Assembly: GCF_000455285.1 (NCBI RefSeq)
Contig: NZ_HG005297.1
Location: forward strand, 19,249 to 62,771
DNA: 43,523 nucleotides
Reading direction: 5' to 3'
Source of the DNA: Candidatus Stoquefichus massiliensis AP9
GTDB taxonomy: Bacteria; Bacillota_I; Bacilli_A; Erysipelotrichales; Coprobacillaceae
Shown: positions 19,525-27,017 of the stretch, in pieces
How the letters are laid out: each line of letters begins with the position of its first letter
Numbering within the stretch: position 1 is the first letter of the stretch
Notes under the pieces: generated by a model
Told to the model about the DNA's origin: nothing
What the model saw: only the letters and a program-made list of their open reading frames with translations
Databases searched by the model: none
Made by a program: the position numbers and the translations under genes

Positions 19525-21195
19525 CTAGAATAACCCTACTATTTTTCCTTTTTCATCAATATCCATATTGACTGCAGCTGGAACTTTAGGAAGTCCAGGC
19601 ATACGCATGATATCACCACTAATAGCTACTAAGAAACCAGCTCCAGTATTTGGAATTAAATCATTGATTTCAACGACAAATCCACTTGGTCTTCCTAATA
19701 ATGTTGGATCATCTGATAAAGAATATTGTGTTTTCGCAACACAGATTGGTAAATTTCCTAATCCCTGTGCCTCATATTTCTTCATCTTATTGAAAACTTT
19801 CTTAGTGAAAGTGACATCATCAGCACCATATATTTCTTTTGCAATTGTCTTGATTTTTTCAGCAATAGATAAATCAAGATCATAGATAGGTGAAAAATGA
19901 GCCTCTTTTGTTTCTAAAACTTCTAACAATTTTTCAGCTAGTTCAATTCCACCATCTGCACCCTTGGCCCATACTTTACTAATTGCCACATCTACACCTT
20001 TGGCTTGACAGATTTCATTTAATAATTGTAATTCTGCTTCAGTATCAGTTGGGAATGCATTAATCGCAACCACACTAGGGAGGTTGTATTTGGCTATATT
20101 TTCAATATGCTTTTCAAGATTTTCAATTCCTTTTCTTAAAGCATCTAAATTTTCTTCACTTAAATCTTTTTTTGCGACACCACCATGCATTTTTAAAGCA
20201 CGAACAGTCGCAACAATCACTACAGCATCTGGATTCAATCCAGCCTGACGACATTTAATATCTAAGAATTTTTCTGCTCCTAAATCCGCACCAAAACCTG
20301 CTTCAGTAATCGCATAATCACCTAATTTCATAGCTAAGTTTGTTGCCATAACAGAGTTACATCCATGTGCAATATTCGCAAATGGTCCACCATGTACAAA
20401 TACTGGTGTATGATCCAATGTTTGTACTAAATTAGGTTTAATCGCATCCTTTAATAATAATGTGACTGCTCCAGTTGCTTTAATATCATCAACAGTGACA
20501 GGTTCACCAGCATGATTATAAGCCACAATCATACGTCCTGCACGCTGCTTTAAATCTTCTAATGAAGTTGCTAAACATAAAATAGCCATGACTTCACTTG
20601 CAACACTAATATCAAAACCATCTTCTCTTGGTACACCATTGACTTTTCCACCTAATCCGACAACAATATGTCTTAAAGCACGGTCATTTAGATCTACAAC
20701 ACGTTTCCAAACAATTTGTCTTGTATCTATATCTAATGGATTCCCTTGTTGTATTGAGTTATCAAGCATGGCTGCAATTAAGTTATTGGCAGTTGTAATC
20801 GCATGAATATCTCCTGTGAAGTGTAAATTAATATCTTCCATTGGTACAACTTGGGCATAACCTCCACCCGCAGCTCCACCTTTGACACCAAAACAAGGAC
20901 CTAAACTCGGTTCACGCATAGCGACAACTGATTTTTTCCCTAACTTATTTAAAGCTTGAGATAATCCAATCATTGTTGTTGTTTTTCCTTCTCCTGCAGG
21001 CGTTGGATTAATAGCTGTAACAAGAATTAATTTTCCATCTTTGTTATTCTTTAATTTAGTAATTGCTTCTAAAGAAATCTTGGCTTTATATTTTCCATAA
21101 AGTTCCAAATCATCTTCATCTAAACCTACTTTTTGTGCAATTTCCTTTATTGGTTTCATTTTAGCACTTTGTGCAATTTCTACATCTGTTAACAT
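19525..21195 (-). CDS. fhs: Formate-tetrahydrofolate ligase
   Basis: A 556-residue ATP-dependent enzyme making 10-formyl-THF from formate and THF. It is recognised by [16 protein letters not shown], the P-loop-like [42 protein letters not shown]-type motif (residues about 95-115), the [10 protein letters not shown] stretch and the C-terminal PGLPKVPAA with [12 protein letters not shown]. The start at 21195 fits the family N-terminus and a GGAAGGTG ribosome binding site; another ATG lies one codon earlier, and a longer open frame upstream begins with GTG and has no support. It supplies the formyl donor for PurN and PurH and heads their operon, downstream of a ZTP riboswitch. Confidence 0.96.
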   Translation of the reverse strand: MLTDVEIAQSAKMKPIKEIAQKVGLDEDDLELYGKYKAKISLEAITKLKNNKDGKLILVTAINPTPAGEGKTTTMIGLSQALNKLGKKSVVAMREPSLGPCFGVKGGAAGGGYAQVVPMEDINLHFTGDIHAITTANNLIAAMLDNSIQQGNPLDIDTRQIVWKRVVDLNDRALRHIVVGLGGKVNGVPREDGFDISVASEVMAILCLATSLEDLKQRAGRMIVAYNHAGEPVTVDDIKATGAVTLLLKDAIKPNLVQTLDHTPVFVHGGPFANIAHGCNSVMATNLAMKLGDYAITEAGFGADLGAEKFLDIKCRQAGLNPDAVVIVATVRALKMHGGVAKKDLSEENLDALRKGIENLEKHIENIAKYNLPSVVAINAFPTDTEAELQLLNEICQAKGVDVAISKVWAKGADGGIELAEKLLEVLETKEAHFSPIYDLDLSIAEKIKTIAKEIYGADDVTFTKKVFNKMKKYEAQGLGNLPICVAKTQYSLSDDPTLLGRPSGFVVEINDLIPNTGAGFLVAISGDIMRMPGLPKVPAAVNMDIDEKGKIVGLF

Positions 21196-21274
21196 CATGA
21201 CACCTTCCTTTTTAGTTTTTTTATTTAAGGACTTTGACACTTCTTTTATACCATAAATTGATGTTTTTCTCCAG

Positions 21275-21288
21275 TGATATTAATATCA
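21275..21288. repeat. 14-bp perfect palindrome in the fhs leader
   Basis: TGATATTAATATCA is a perfect inverted repeat between the riboswitch terminator and the fhs start. It could be a regulator binding site or a short RNA hairpin; nothing identifies a protein for it. Confidence 0.4.
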
Positions 21289-21299
21289 TTTGAAGAAAA

Positions 21300-21398
21300 A
21301 CAAAAAAAGAGCGTACTCATCCAGACAATTGCCCAGACGGTCGACTCTTTTCTATTATACTCCATGTGGTTAATTCCACTTCCGCCAGTTGTATAACT
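21300..21398 (-). promoter_or_regulatory. ZTP (pfl-motif) riboswitch controlling fhs-pur operon
   Basis: The minus-strand sequence matches the pfl/ZTP riboswitch consensus piece by piece. P1 is TTATAC (21391-21396) with GTATAA (21355-21360). The conserved AACTGGCGG follows P1. P2 is GTGG/CCAC (21376-21379 with 21366-21369), then GGAG, and downstream the diagnostic CCGTCTGGGC (21331-21340) of the P3/pseudoknot arm. AAAAGAGT and GCTCTTTT can pair around P3 and run into seven T residues (21301-21308), giving an intrinsic terminator as expression platform. In the known family, ZTP/ZMP binding prevents termination when 10-formyl-THF is short, and fhs and pur genes are established targets. An apparent 63-codon reading frame here is not a gene. 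Confidence 0.92.
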
Positions 21399-21404
21399 AC
21401 ATGA

Positions 21405-21433
21405 ATAATAGCATTTCTTATAGTATTTTTCAA
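21405..21433 (-). promoter_or_regulatory. Promoter of the riboswitch-fhs-pur transcript
   Basis: TTGAAA (21428-21433) and TATTAT (21405-21410) are 17 bases apart on the minus strand, and TGC directly before the -10 makes it an extended -10. The expected start point, near 21398, falls just before P1 of the riboswitch, which supports both calls. Confidence 0.75.
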
Positions 21434-21462
21434 CCACTATTCAACAATTTTTTCACCTAATT

Positions 21463-22164
21463 TTAATAATGATTCATAAAAGACTGAATCGCATCATCAA
21501 TGATTTCACGATTCATTGCTGAAGTTGGAATAACATCATCATTATCCATAATTAATTCTCCACTTCTAATTAATTCAATATGTTCCATATTAACAAAGTA
21601 TTGAGGATGCATTTGAAAAAAATGATACTCCAATAACCTTTGTTTTAAAGGAAGATAATTTTCAAAATAGCCTCGATAACGATTATCACTTGTTATGACA
21701 TTCACAATATCTCCTGTTGACTCAATATATACAATTTCTCCAGGAATAAAATCATGTGTCGTTCCATCTTCTAAATAAAACAAAACATGATAATGCTGTT
21801 TTTTATATAAATCAAGTGCCCTATAGAATTCACTCTCCAATAGTTTCTCCTGAGATTTTAATAACATTTGAAACGCAAATGCTCTAAAAGCTTCATGCAT
21901 ATATTCATAATCATCACATACGTAAATAATCTTACAATCCGGACAATTTTTATGAACTGTTCTCCCCAAATCAAATCCACTTTTATTATCTATTACCGGT
22001 TCTAAATAAGCAATATCAAAATCATCTGATTGTACTCTAATAGAAATTCCAGATGTACGTGTATAACTTTCAAGATATATTTTCTCATCACATTCAAATG
22101 TTTTTATTTTCTTAACAAGATATTTTAGAAATTTTTCATCATCCATACAAATTAGTATTCTCAT
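21463..22164 (-). CDS. LytTR-type response regulator with atypical receiver (Asp to Glu)
   Basis: A 233-residue protein with an N-terminal receiver-like domain (about 1-115) and a C-terminal LytTR DNA-binding domain (about 130-230; IPGEIVYIESTGDIVNVIT, then FFQMHPQYFVNMEHIELI). The receiver keeps an acidic pair (MDDE, residues 7-10) and the late lysine (LLKS), but the phospho-acceptor strand reads FDIAYLEPVIDNKSG, with Glu near position 55 instead of Asp. It may therefore be phosphorylation-independent or fixed in an active-like state. No histidine kinase gene is adjacent. The start at 22164 is set by GGGGGA about seven bases upstream; ATGs just before it are less well placed. It is transcribed divergently from an ABC transporter operon, its likely target. 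Confidence 0.87.
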   Translation of the reverse strand: MRILICMDDEKFLKYLVKKIKTFECDEKIYLESYTRTSGISIRVQSDDFDIAYLEPVIDNKSGFDLGRTVHKNCPDCKIIYVCDDYEYMHEAFRAFAFQMLLKSQEKLLESEFYRALDLYKKQHYHVLFYLEDGTTHDFIPGEIVYIESTGDIVNVITSDNRYRGYFENYLPLKQRLLEYHFFQMHPQYFVNMEHIELIRSGELIMDNDDVIPTSAMNREIIDDAIQSFMNHY

Positions 22165-22202
22165 ATTCATTCCCCCAATCATTTTTATTGTACTACATAT
22201 TT

Positions 22203-22219
22203 TGACAAAAAAAATGTCA
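22203..22219. promoter_or_regulatory. Inverted repeat in the LytTR/ABC divergent region
   Basis: TGACA-N7-TGTCA lies between the divergent regulator and transporter genes (gap 22165-22318). The gap also has a TCTGTTAAT element near 22274-22282 that resembles LytTR half-sites, and a weak TATGTT -10-like box about 20 bases before the transporter start. None of these is strong enough to name an operator, but this is where control of both units must act. Confidence 0.35.
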
Positions 22220-22318
22220 CTTTTGCGCCATTTTGTGCACTTTTTACGCCTTTAAGTCTTTTTTTAGCATTTTTCTGTTAATCTTTAGAAGATTTGTTTA
22301 TGTTAGAAGGAGGAAATT

Positions 22319-23161
22319 ATGAAAAGAAGAAAAGAACTTTGGTCACCATTTTTGACCATAGAAAAAGGTTTATTGATTATTGGAATCTTTATTCTTATAC
22401 TCATCAGTATGGCTATTGTATATAAAAATTCTATTTACTCATATGATAATTATAGTCAAGTTTATCCTAATGCTGGTTTAGAATTTTTTTATTATCTCTA
22501 CTGCGTTGGTGTCAATCCATTCTTATTTATTTTATTAATGCTGCTGATTCCTAATTTGATGGCATACGACTTTTTAAATATCCATCAAAATCATGCCACT
22601 TATATGATTGAAACAAGAATATCTAAAAAACAATATTATAATAATATTTTTATTAAAAACATTATTATGACAGCAATTATTATCTTTATTATACAAATAG
22701 GAATATTATTAACTGTTCATTTCTTTTATGCCCCCATTCATTTTAATAGTATGACCTATCCACAAGATTATTATTCTATGACACAAATCTTTTGCCAAAA
22801 TGAAATCATAAACCTAATTCTATTTATCGCCTCAACATCAATAGGCTATGCTATTATCTCAAGTCTTATTTTCTCATTACAGATGTTTGTAACAAATAAA
22901 TATATTTATCGATGTTGTGGTGTCATCTTTGGTATTCTTTTGGTTTTAATTCCCGCCTTAATTCAAGGTTTTCTTCCTATTCCAGATTTTGCTTTTCTTT
23001 TACAAATTAATAATGTCGTTGCGATTGGAATGGAAAATGTAAGAGCTAATCCTTTTGGTTTTACAAATCTCTTCTTATATTTTATAAGTAGTTTTATTTA
23101 TTTACTTATATCACTTGGATGCTTCCATATACTACATAGATGGAGAGAAAAATATGATTAA
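22319..23161 (+). CDS. ABC-2-type transporter permease subunit
   Basis: A 280-residue membrane protein with about six hydrophobic segments, e.g. GLLIIGIFILILISMAIVY near the N-terminus, FLFILLMLLIPNLM, the TAIIIFIIQIGILLTV helix and a C-terminal FISSFIYLLISLGCF. The pattern (an early helix, a loop with 'ETRISKKQYY', then paired helices) resembles ABC-2 permeases of peptide or antibiotic exporters. AGAAGGAGG precedes the ATG. It opens an operon with a second membrane protein and an ATPase, opposite the LytTR regulator. Substrate is unknown; resistance to or export of an antimicrobial peptide is the usual role of such modules. Confidence 0.75.
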   Translation: MKRRKELWSPFLTIEKGLLIIGIFILILISMAIVYKNSIYSYDNYSQVYPNAGLEFFYYLYCVGVNPFLFILLMLLIPNLMAYDFLNIHQNHATYMIETRISKKQYYNNIFIKNIIMTAIIIFIIQIGILLTVHFFYAPIHFNSMTYPQDYYSMTQIFCQNEIINLILFIASTSIGYAIISSLIFSLQMFVTNKYIYRCCGVIFGILLVLIPALIQGFLPIPDFAFLLQINNVVAIGMENVRANPFGFTNLFLYFISSFIYLLISLGCFHILHRWREKYD

Positions 23162-23651
23162 GAAACTTTATCGATTATTAGATAAACGTTTTGTATTCCT
23201 TTTGTTCATTATGTTAATCGCTTCCCCGACTCTTTGTGGACAAAACACATATACAATTTGTTTGATTTATTCGCATTATCTCACTGTTTATATGAACAAT
23301 ATATTCCTACTTATGACTTATCAGTTTGCTTATCGTTTCAATGTGTTTTTTGCACCAATGGTTATTCGAATCGGTGAAAAAGTTGTCTTTACTTGGACAT
23401 ATGTTGCTTTATTCCTTCTAGGATCCATATATACCATCATTATTTATATAAGTTATGCCTTTTTCTTTGGGGCTATACCTCATGATACTTACCAGTTAAC
23501 TCTTTTATTTATGATTTTTAACTTTATTATAACAGGACTAGAGACAACTATTATATATTTACAAATTGGTCAAAAGAAGAATTTTCTTTATTTAGCTTTA
23601 CCTGTGTTTATTAATTTCTTATTTCATATTATATTTATTAATTTATCATAA
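23154..23651 (+). CDS. Small membrane protein, second permease-like subunit
   Basis: A 165-residue hydrophobic protein with about four membrane segments (FVFLLFIMLIA, an ALFLLGSIYTIIIYISYAF stretch, LLFMIFNFIITGL, LALPVFINFLFHIIF). The ATG at 23154 overlaps the preceding stop codon (ATGATTAA) and has GGAGAGAAA before it, so the two are coupled; an upstream ATG in frame lacks a binding site. It carries no named domain that I recognise, but its place between permease and ATPase genes suggests a subunit of the same exporter. Confidence 0.7.
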   Translation: MIKKLYRLLDKRFVFLLFIMLIASPTLCGQNTYTICLIYSHYLTVYMNNIFLLMTYQFAYRFNVFFAPMVIRIGEKVVFTWTYVALFLLGSIYTIIIYISYAFFFGAIPHDTYQLTLLFMIFNFIITGLETTIIYLQIGQKKNFLYLALPVFINFLFHIIFINLS

Positions 23652-23662
23652 AGGAGAATATT

Positions 23663-24280
23663 ATGTTAGAAATACATGACTTAACAAAATCATTTCATCA
23701 ACATATTGTATTAAATCATTTAAATTTAAAAATTCAAAAAGGAGATCTTATTTATATTCATGGTATTAACGGTTCAGGAAAATCCACCTTATTTAAACTT
23801 ATCTGTGATATTTTAAAACCTGATAGTGGAACAATTCAATTATCTGAAGATACTCATATAGGTGCTTTGATTGAAAATCCAGGTTTTTTGGAAAATGAAA
23901 CACTAAAATTTAATTTAACTTTTTTAGCCTCTTTAAATCAGCATTATGATTCGGAAAAAATAAACAAACTTTGTGAACAGTTTCAACTAGATTATATGAG
24001 TCATATTAAATTAAAAAATTATTCTTTAGGGATGAGACAGAAAGCTGGGATTATCCAGGCTATTATGGAAGACCAGAACTTTATTCTTTTAGATGAACCA
24101 ACAAGAGGATTGGATTATGAGTCAGTAAAAGTCTTTTGTAATATTATTAATCAATTACATTTAGAAGGAAAAACAATTATTATTGCAGCACATGATTATT
24201 TGAAAGAAATCCAATATAATCAGATTTACCATTTAGAAAATGGTCAATTCAAACAAGATGAAATGGTTTCAAATAACTAG
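23663..24280 (+). CDS. ABC transporter ATP-binding subunit
   Basis: A 205-residue ABC ATPase, somewhat shorter than the usual ~230. Walker A is GINGSGKSTLFKL (about residue 35), the signature is YSLGMRQKAGI, Walker B is FILLDEPTRGLD, and the switch histidine is in IIIAAHDY. The Q-loop region is reduced (ALIENPGFLENETLKFNL), which is typical of bacteriocin/lantibiotic-immunity type ABC-2 exporters. AAAGGAGAA precedes the start. It powers the permeases encoded just upstream. Confidence 0.92.
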   Translation: MLEIHDLTKSFHQHIVLNHLNLKIQKGDLIYIHGINGSGKSTLFKLICDILKPDSGTIQLSEDTHIGALIENPGFLENETLKFNLTFLASLNQHYDSEKINKLCEQFQLDYMSHIKLKNYSLGMRQKAGIIQAIMEDQNFILLDEPTRGLDYESVKVFCNIINQLHLEGKTIIIAAHDYLKEIQYNQIYHLENGQFKQDEMVSNN

Positions 24281-24710
24281 TCTCTATCTTTGTATATTTC
24301 TATTTTTAAAAAATCTCTATGAACCTATATTACCTTCTATCATCTTTCATTATCCTTTTATCGATTTTCGTTATCTTTTATTTATCTGTATTCAAATCTT
24401 TTGGTGTTCCATCTTTTATCAAATCGTTTATCAATATATAATTCTTTATGATTTTATGCGTATTCGTCTTTCTTTTACTCAATGTATTCAAATTCTCATC
24501 AAACAATTTATCAAATATTCCTTTTTTTACATAATTCTACATTTTTTTCTATTTTTCGTTTTTTTTCAACAAATTCCCTTTTATAGTCTATTTATTAACT
24601 TAATAATCCAATGTATTGGTTTTATTTTGGTTTTATTATTTAAAAAAGTTTGGAATTATAGTTATTTCTTTATCATCTTTATCGTTCTTTGCAGTCATTT
24701 TATAGTATAA
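24258..24710 (+). CDS. Hydrophobic membrane protein of the ABC operon
   Basis: About 150 residues, extremely rich in Phe, Ile and Leu, with around four membrane helices (SLYLCIFLFLKNLY, LLFICIQIFWCSIFY, FFYIILHFFLFFVFF, then FIIFIVLCSHFIV at the end). It overlaps the end of the ATPase gene. The start is uncertain: ATGs at 24240 and 24258 are both in frame and neither has a good ribosome binding site, suggesting translation coupled to the ATPase gene. No family recognised; probably an accessory subunit of the exporter. Base composition is even more AT-rich than its neighbours. Confidence 0.6.
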   Translation: MKWFQITSLYLCIFLFLKNLYEPILPSIIFHYPFIDFRYLLFICIQIFWCSIFYQIVYQYIILYDFMRIRLSFTQCIQILIKQFIKYSFFYIILHFFLFFVFFQQIPFYSLFINLIIQCIGFILVLLFKKVWNYSYFFIIFIVLCSHFIV

Positions 24711-24736
24711 TTAATTAAAAGAAAGAGGTATAAAAT

Positions 24737-24925
24737 ATGAATAACAATAGTGTAGATAAAGCCAATGATTTATTATATGAAACTTTATTATTATTAGGTA
24801 AATTTAATAATGATCAATTAACATTTGATCAAAAACAACAAATTGATGAAGTTATTGATAATTTAGAAGAAGTTAGACATTTATTATATGAATTTAAAAA
24901 TGAGCTCCATAAAAATGTAGCATAA
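24737..24925 (+). CDS. Small acidic helical protein (62 residues), unknown
   Basis: Begins MNNNSVDKANDLLYETLLLLG and continues as an amphipathic, Leu/Asn/Glu-rich helix pair (QQIDEVIDNLEEVRHLLYEF). GAAAGAGG seven or eight bases before the ATG is a good ribosome binding site, and a terminator follows directly, so it looks like a real gene and the last of the exporter operon. There is no signal peptide, double-glycine leader or cysteine pattern to suggest that it is the exported peptide. A small regulator or immunity-like protein is a guess only. Confidence 0.6.
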   Translation: MNNNSVDKANDLLYETLLLLGKFNNDQLTFDQKQQIDEVIDNLEEVRHLLYEFKNELHKNVA

Positions 24926-24929
24926 AGAA

Positions 24930-24962
24930 AACAAGTTATCTTATGAGATAGCTTGTTTTTTG
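24930..24962 (+). terminator. Terminator of the ABC exporter operon
   Basis: AACAAGTTATCT and AGATAGCTTGTT form a 12-bp stem (one G-U) with a TATG loop, followed by TTTTT. It begins a few bases after the stop of the 62-residue gene. Confidence 0.85.
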
Positions 24963-25011
24963 ATTTAAAGAATTAGGATTTGTCAAATATCTTATGAAAT
25001 ATATTTGCTTA

Positions 25012-25038
25012 TTACATTATGCATTTATTCATTATAAT
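25012..25038 (+). promoter_or_regulatory. Possible promoter before two small ORFs
   Basis: A perfect TATAAT at 25033-25038 with a poor TTACAT 15 bases upstream. It is the only promoter-like signal in the 484-base gap between the exporter terminator and the hydrolase gene. Confidence 0.35.
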
Positions 25039-25070
25039 ATGATAAGGGTATAAAAGTTTTCGAGGATAAT

Positions 25071-25133
25071 ATGAATATACATTCTTATTTTTGTCCTTTC
25101 TTTATTCTGCCGAAAGGAATCCATTATGCCTAA
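25071..25133 (+). CDS. Possible 20-codon leader peptide
   Basis: ATG at 25071 is preceded by GAGGATAAT, a plausible ribosome binding site. The frame encodes MNIHSYFCPFFILPKGIHYA and stops at a TAA that overlaps the start of the next small ORF (ATGCCTAAG). The binding site of the second ORF (AAAGGA) is inside this frame. Such an arrangement fits translational coupling or a leader peptide, but a chance ORF in AT-rich DNA cannot be excluded. Confidence 0.35.
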   Translation: MNIHSYFCPFFILPKGIHYA

Positions 25134-25311
25134 GATTACGATTTCTTCAACACATGTCTATTATAAAGATTTATATCATGATGATGCATTGACCATCCAT
25201 TATGATATTGTTCTCTATCATTCTATGCTTCATAAAGCTTATCATAACAATATCATAAATTCCAAACATCTGAAGAATATAGCAACTATTTACCTTGAAG
25301 ACATGGTATAA
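25126..25311 (+). CDS. Small hypothetical protein (61 residues)
   Basis: Starts MPKITISSTHVYYKDLYHDD, has several His and Tyr residues and ends IYLEDMV. AAAGGA lies about eight bases before the ATG. No family recognised. The region after it to 25446 holds no gene that I can support, only a hairpin near 25408-25434. It could be the remnant of a longer gene, and it stands alone between a terminator and a convergent gene. Confidence 0.4.
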   Translation: MPKITISSTHVYYKDLYHDDALTIHYDIVLYHSMLHKAYHNNIINSKHLKNIATIYLEDMV

Positions 25312-25407
25312 GAAAACCATATCAATGGAACAGACTTACAGACAATGAATATTAATCTATAGACAGATCTGTAAAAGCTATAACATTATTCAGAGGACAA
25401 GGAAGTA

Positions 25408-25434
25408 ACTGGACTATTGAGATAATAGACCAGT
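25408..25434. repeat. Hairpin downstream of the hydrolase gene
   Basis: ACTGG-A-CTATT and AATAG-A-CCAGT pair around a five-base loop, with one A-A mismatch. It lies at the 3' end of both the small ORF and the convergent hydrolase gene but lacks a T-run on either strand, so it is not called a terminator. Confidence 0.4.
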
Positions 25435-25446
25435 GGACCGATGAAA

Positions 25447-26388
25447 TCATTCCCTTTCTTGTATATATTTATTAATAAAATCAAAAACTGTTTGATAATA
25501 AATATCTTCACCTACAGAACAACTATTAGCATGTCCAGCCCCTTCTATAATCAATTTCTCCTTAGGACAGTTTGCTGCCTCATATAACTCATTAAGCATT
25601 AAAAAAGGAACAAAGTTATCCTGACTACCATGGATAAATAACATAGGAGTATGACTCTTTTTAACCTGTTCTATTGGCTTAACATCTTCTAAATAATAGC
25701 CTGCTCTCATCTTTGTTACAAAGCTCGCCATATGCAATGCTATTTCACTTTCCAAGTCATTCATATTAATATGTGATTTAAAAACATCCCAAACACTTGT
25801 ATAACCACAGTCTTCTATAATTGCTTTAACCTGATGCGGTATATTCTCACCAGCAACATTCATGACTGTTGCCGCTCCCATTGATACACCATATAAAACA
25901 ATAGAAGCTTGTTTATCTTTTCCAAGAATATATTCTATCCATTGCATAATATCAAGACGATCATCCCAGCCCATACCAATATAATCCCCTTCACTTTGCC
26001 CATGTCCCCTTAAATCTGGAATCAACAAATTATATCCCTGCTTTTTAAAGTTCTTAATTGGGGAGATAATACTTGCACCATCTCCTCGATATCCATGGAC
26101 CATTATAACATAAACAGAACTTCCTTGGTCAATATAACGTCCATATAGATTAAGATGTTCCTGATTTTCTAAAGAAACATTAACACTATTTTGATTTAAC
26201 CATTGTCGTGATGCTTGAGCCACTTCATCATTTGTTTCTATCTTTTCTGATATATTATGTTGTGAATAAGGATTTAAAGTATAATCATAAAGATAATTTC
26301 CAACATATAATGATACACAACACATCAGCAAAACAAATACTAGGCCTGATATCATTAATATTTTCATTATTTTTTTAATATGAATCAC
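25447..26388 (-). CDS. Membrane-anchored alpha/beta hydrolase
   Basis: About 306-313 residues. An N-terminal hydrophobic segment (ILMISGLVFVLLMCCVSLYVG) anchors or exports it. The hydrolase fold follows with VYVIMVHGYRGDG (oxyanion), LIPDLRGHGQSEG, the nucleophile elbow VLYGVSMGAA (Ser), the acid in HGSQDNFVPF and the histidine in EGAGHANS. It resembles the YqkD/BAAT-like family of bacterial serine hydrolases of unknown substrate. The start is unclear: the annotated GTG overlaps the GAGGTG that looks like the binding site itself, and the first in-frame ATG (26367) is some 20 bases further, so a rare ATT/other start is possible. It is divergent from the flavin-reductase-like gene. Confidence 0.85.
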   Translation of the reverse strand: MIHIKKIMKILMISGLVFVLLMCCVSLYVGNYLYDYTLNPYSQHNISEKIETNDEVAQASRQWLNQNSVNVSLENQEHLNLYGRYIDQGSSVYVIMVHGYRGDGASIISPIKNFKKQGYNLLIPDLRGHGQSEGDYIGMGWDDRLDIMQWIEYILGKDKQASIVLYGVSMGAATVMNVAGENIPHQVKAIIEDCGYTSVWDVFKSHINMNDLESEIALHMASFVTKMRAGYYLEDVKPIEQVKKSHTPMLFIHGSQDNFVPFLMLNELYEAANCPKEKLIIEGAGHANSCSVGEDIYYQTVFDFINKYIQERE

Positions 26389-26390
26389 CT

Positions 26391-26419
26391 CGCTTATCTA
26401 ACATTCGTTATGCTATAAT
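26391..26419 (+). promoter_or_regulatory. Extended -10 promoter of the flavin-reductase-like gene
   Basis: TGC-TATAAT (TATAAT at 26414-26419) has no good -35 box. Transcription would start near 26426, only a few bases before the AAGGAGG ribosome binding site, so the leader would be very short (about 14 bases). Confidence 0.55.
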
Positions 26420-26439
26420 ATCCTCAAGGAGGAAAAATT

Positions 26440-26943
26440 ATGACTTTTCAAAAAATAAATATTCAGGATTTTAATATAAATCCCTTCACAGCCATTGGTG
26501 AAGATTGGATGCTCATTACAGCTGGTGATCAGCTAAAAGCTAATACAATGACTGCATCATGGGGTGGTATGGGGGTATTATGGAATCAAAATGTTGTGAC
26601 AGTGTATGTTCGCCCACAACGCTACACAAAAGAATTTATCGATTCTCAAGACTATTTTTCACTTTCATTTTTCCAAGATTATCACAAAGAGCTTAGATAT
26701 TTAGGAAATGTATCTGGTCGTGATATTGATAAAATGAACAAAGCACAATTACACATTACTTATCTTGATGGGGTTCCCACGTTTGAAGAAGCAAAGCTTG
26801 TCTTTATTATTCAAAAAATATATCAGAACACTATAACACCTTCTGGTTTTATAGATAATTCACTTAACCAAGTGAATTATCCTCAAAAGGATTACCATAT
26901 CATGTATATTGGTAAGATAATAGATATATATCAAAAATTATAG
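26440..26943 (+). CDS. Flavin reductase-like (FMN-binding split-barrel) protein
   Basis: A 167-residue protein of the flavin reductase-like domain family. The pattern WMLITAGDQLKANTMTASWGGMGVLWNQ, with VVTVYVRPQRYTKEFID just after, is the FMN-binding part seen in small Bacillota members, and YFSLSFF follows. They bind FMN; many are annotated as flavoredoxins or NAD(P)H:flavin reductases, but the electron partner is unknown. AAGGAGG gives a strong ribosome binding site. The gene is a single unit between a divergent hydrolase and a shared terminator. Confidence 0.85.
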   Translation: MTFQKINIQDFNINPFTAIGEDWMLITAGDQLKANTMTASWGGMGVLWNQNVVTVYVRPQRYTKEFIDSQDYFSLSFFQDYHKELRYLGNVSGRDIDKMNKAQLHITYLDGVPTFEEAKLVFIIQKIYQNTITPSGFIDNSLNQVNYPQKDYHIMYIGKIIDIYQKL

Positions 26944-26977
26944 AATTGATACTATCTTTTCTATTTTAACCAGAATC

Positions 26978-27009
26978 AAAAAATCATAACCTAAAAGTTA
27001 TGATTTTTT
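26978..27009. terminator. Bidirectional terminator between convergent genes
   Basis: AAAAAATCATAAC and GTTATGATTTTTT form a perfect stem with a six-base loop and have T-runs on both strands. It serves the flavin-reductase-like gene (plus) and the ABC-F gene (minus), which converge here. Confidence 0.9.
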
Positions 27010-27017
27010 CTATAAAA

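Noticed and set aside
21246-21437. A 63-codon minus-strand frame in the fhs leader
   Set aside because: It coincides with the ZTP riboswitch; its apparent protein is made of the conserved RNA elements and has no ribosome binding site.
22165-22318. LytTR binding site pair
   Set aside because: One TCTGTTAAT element is close to the consensus, but the second half-site is poor and the spacing is not typical.
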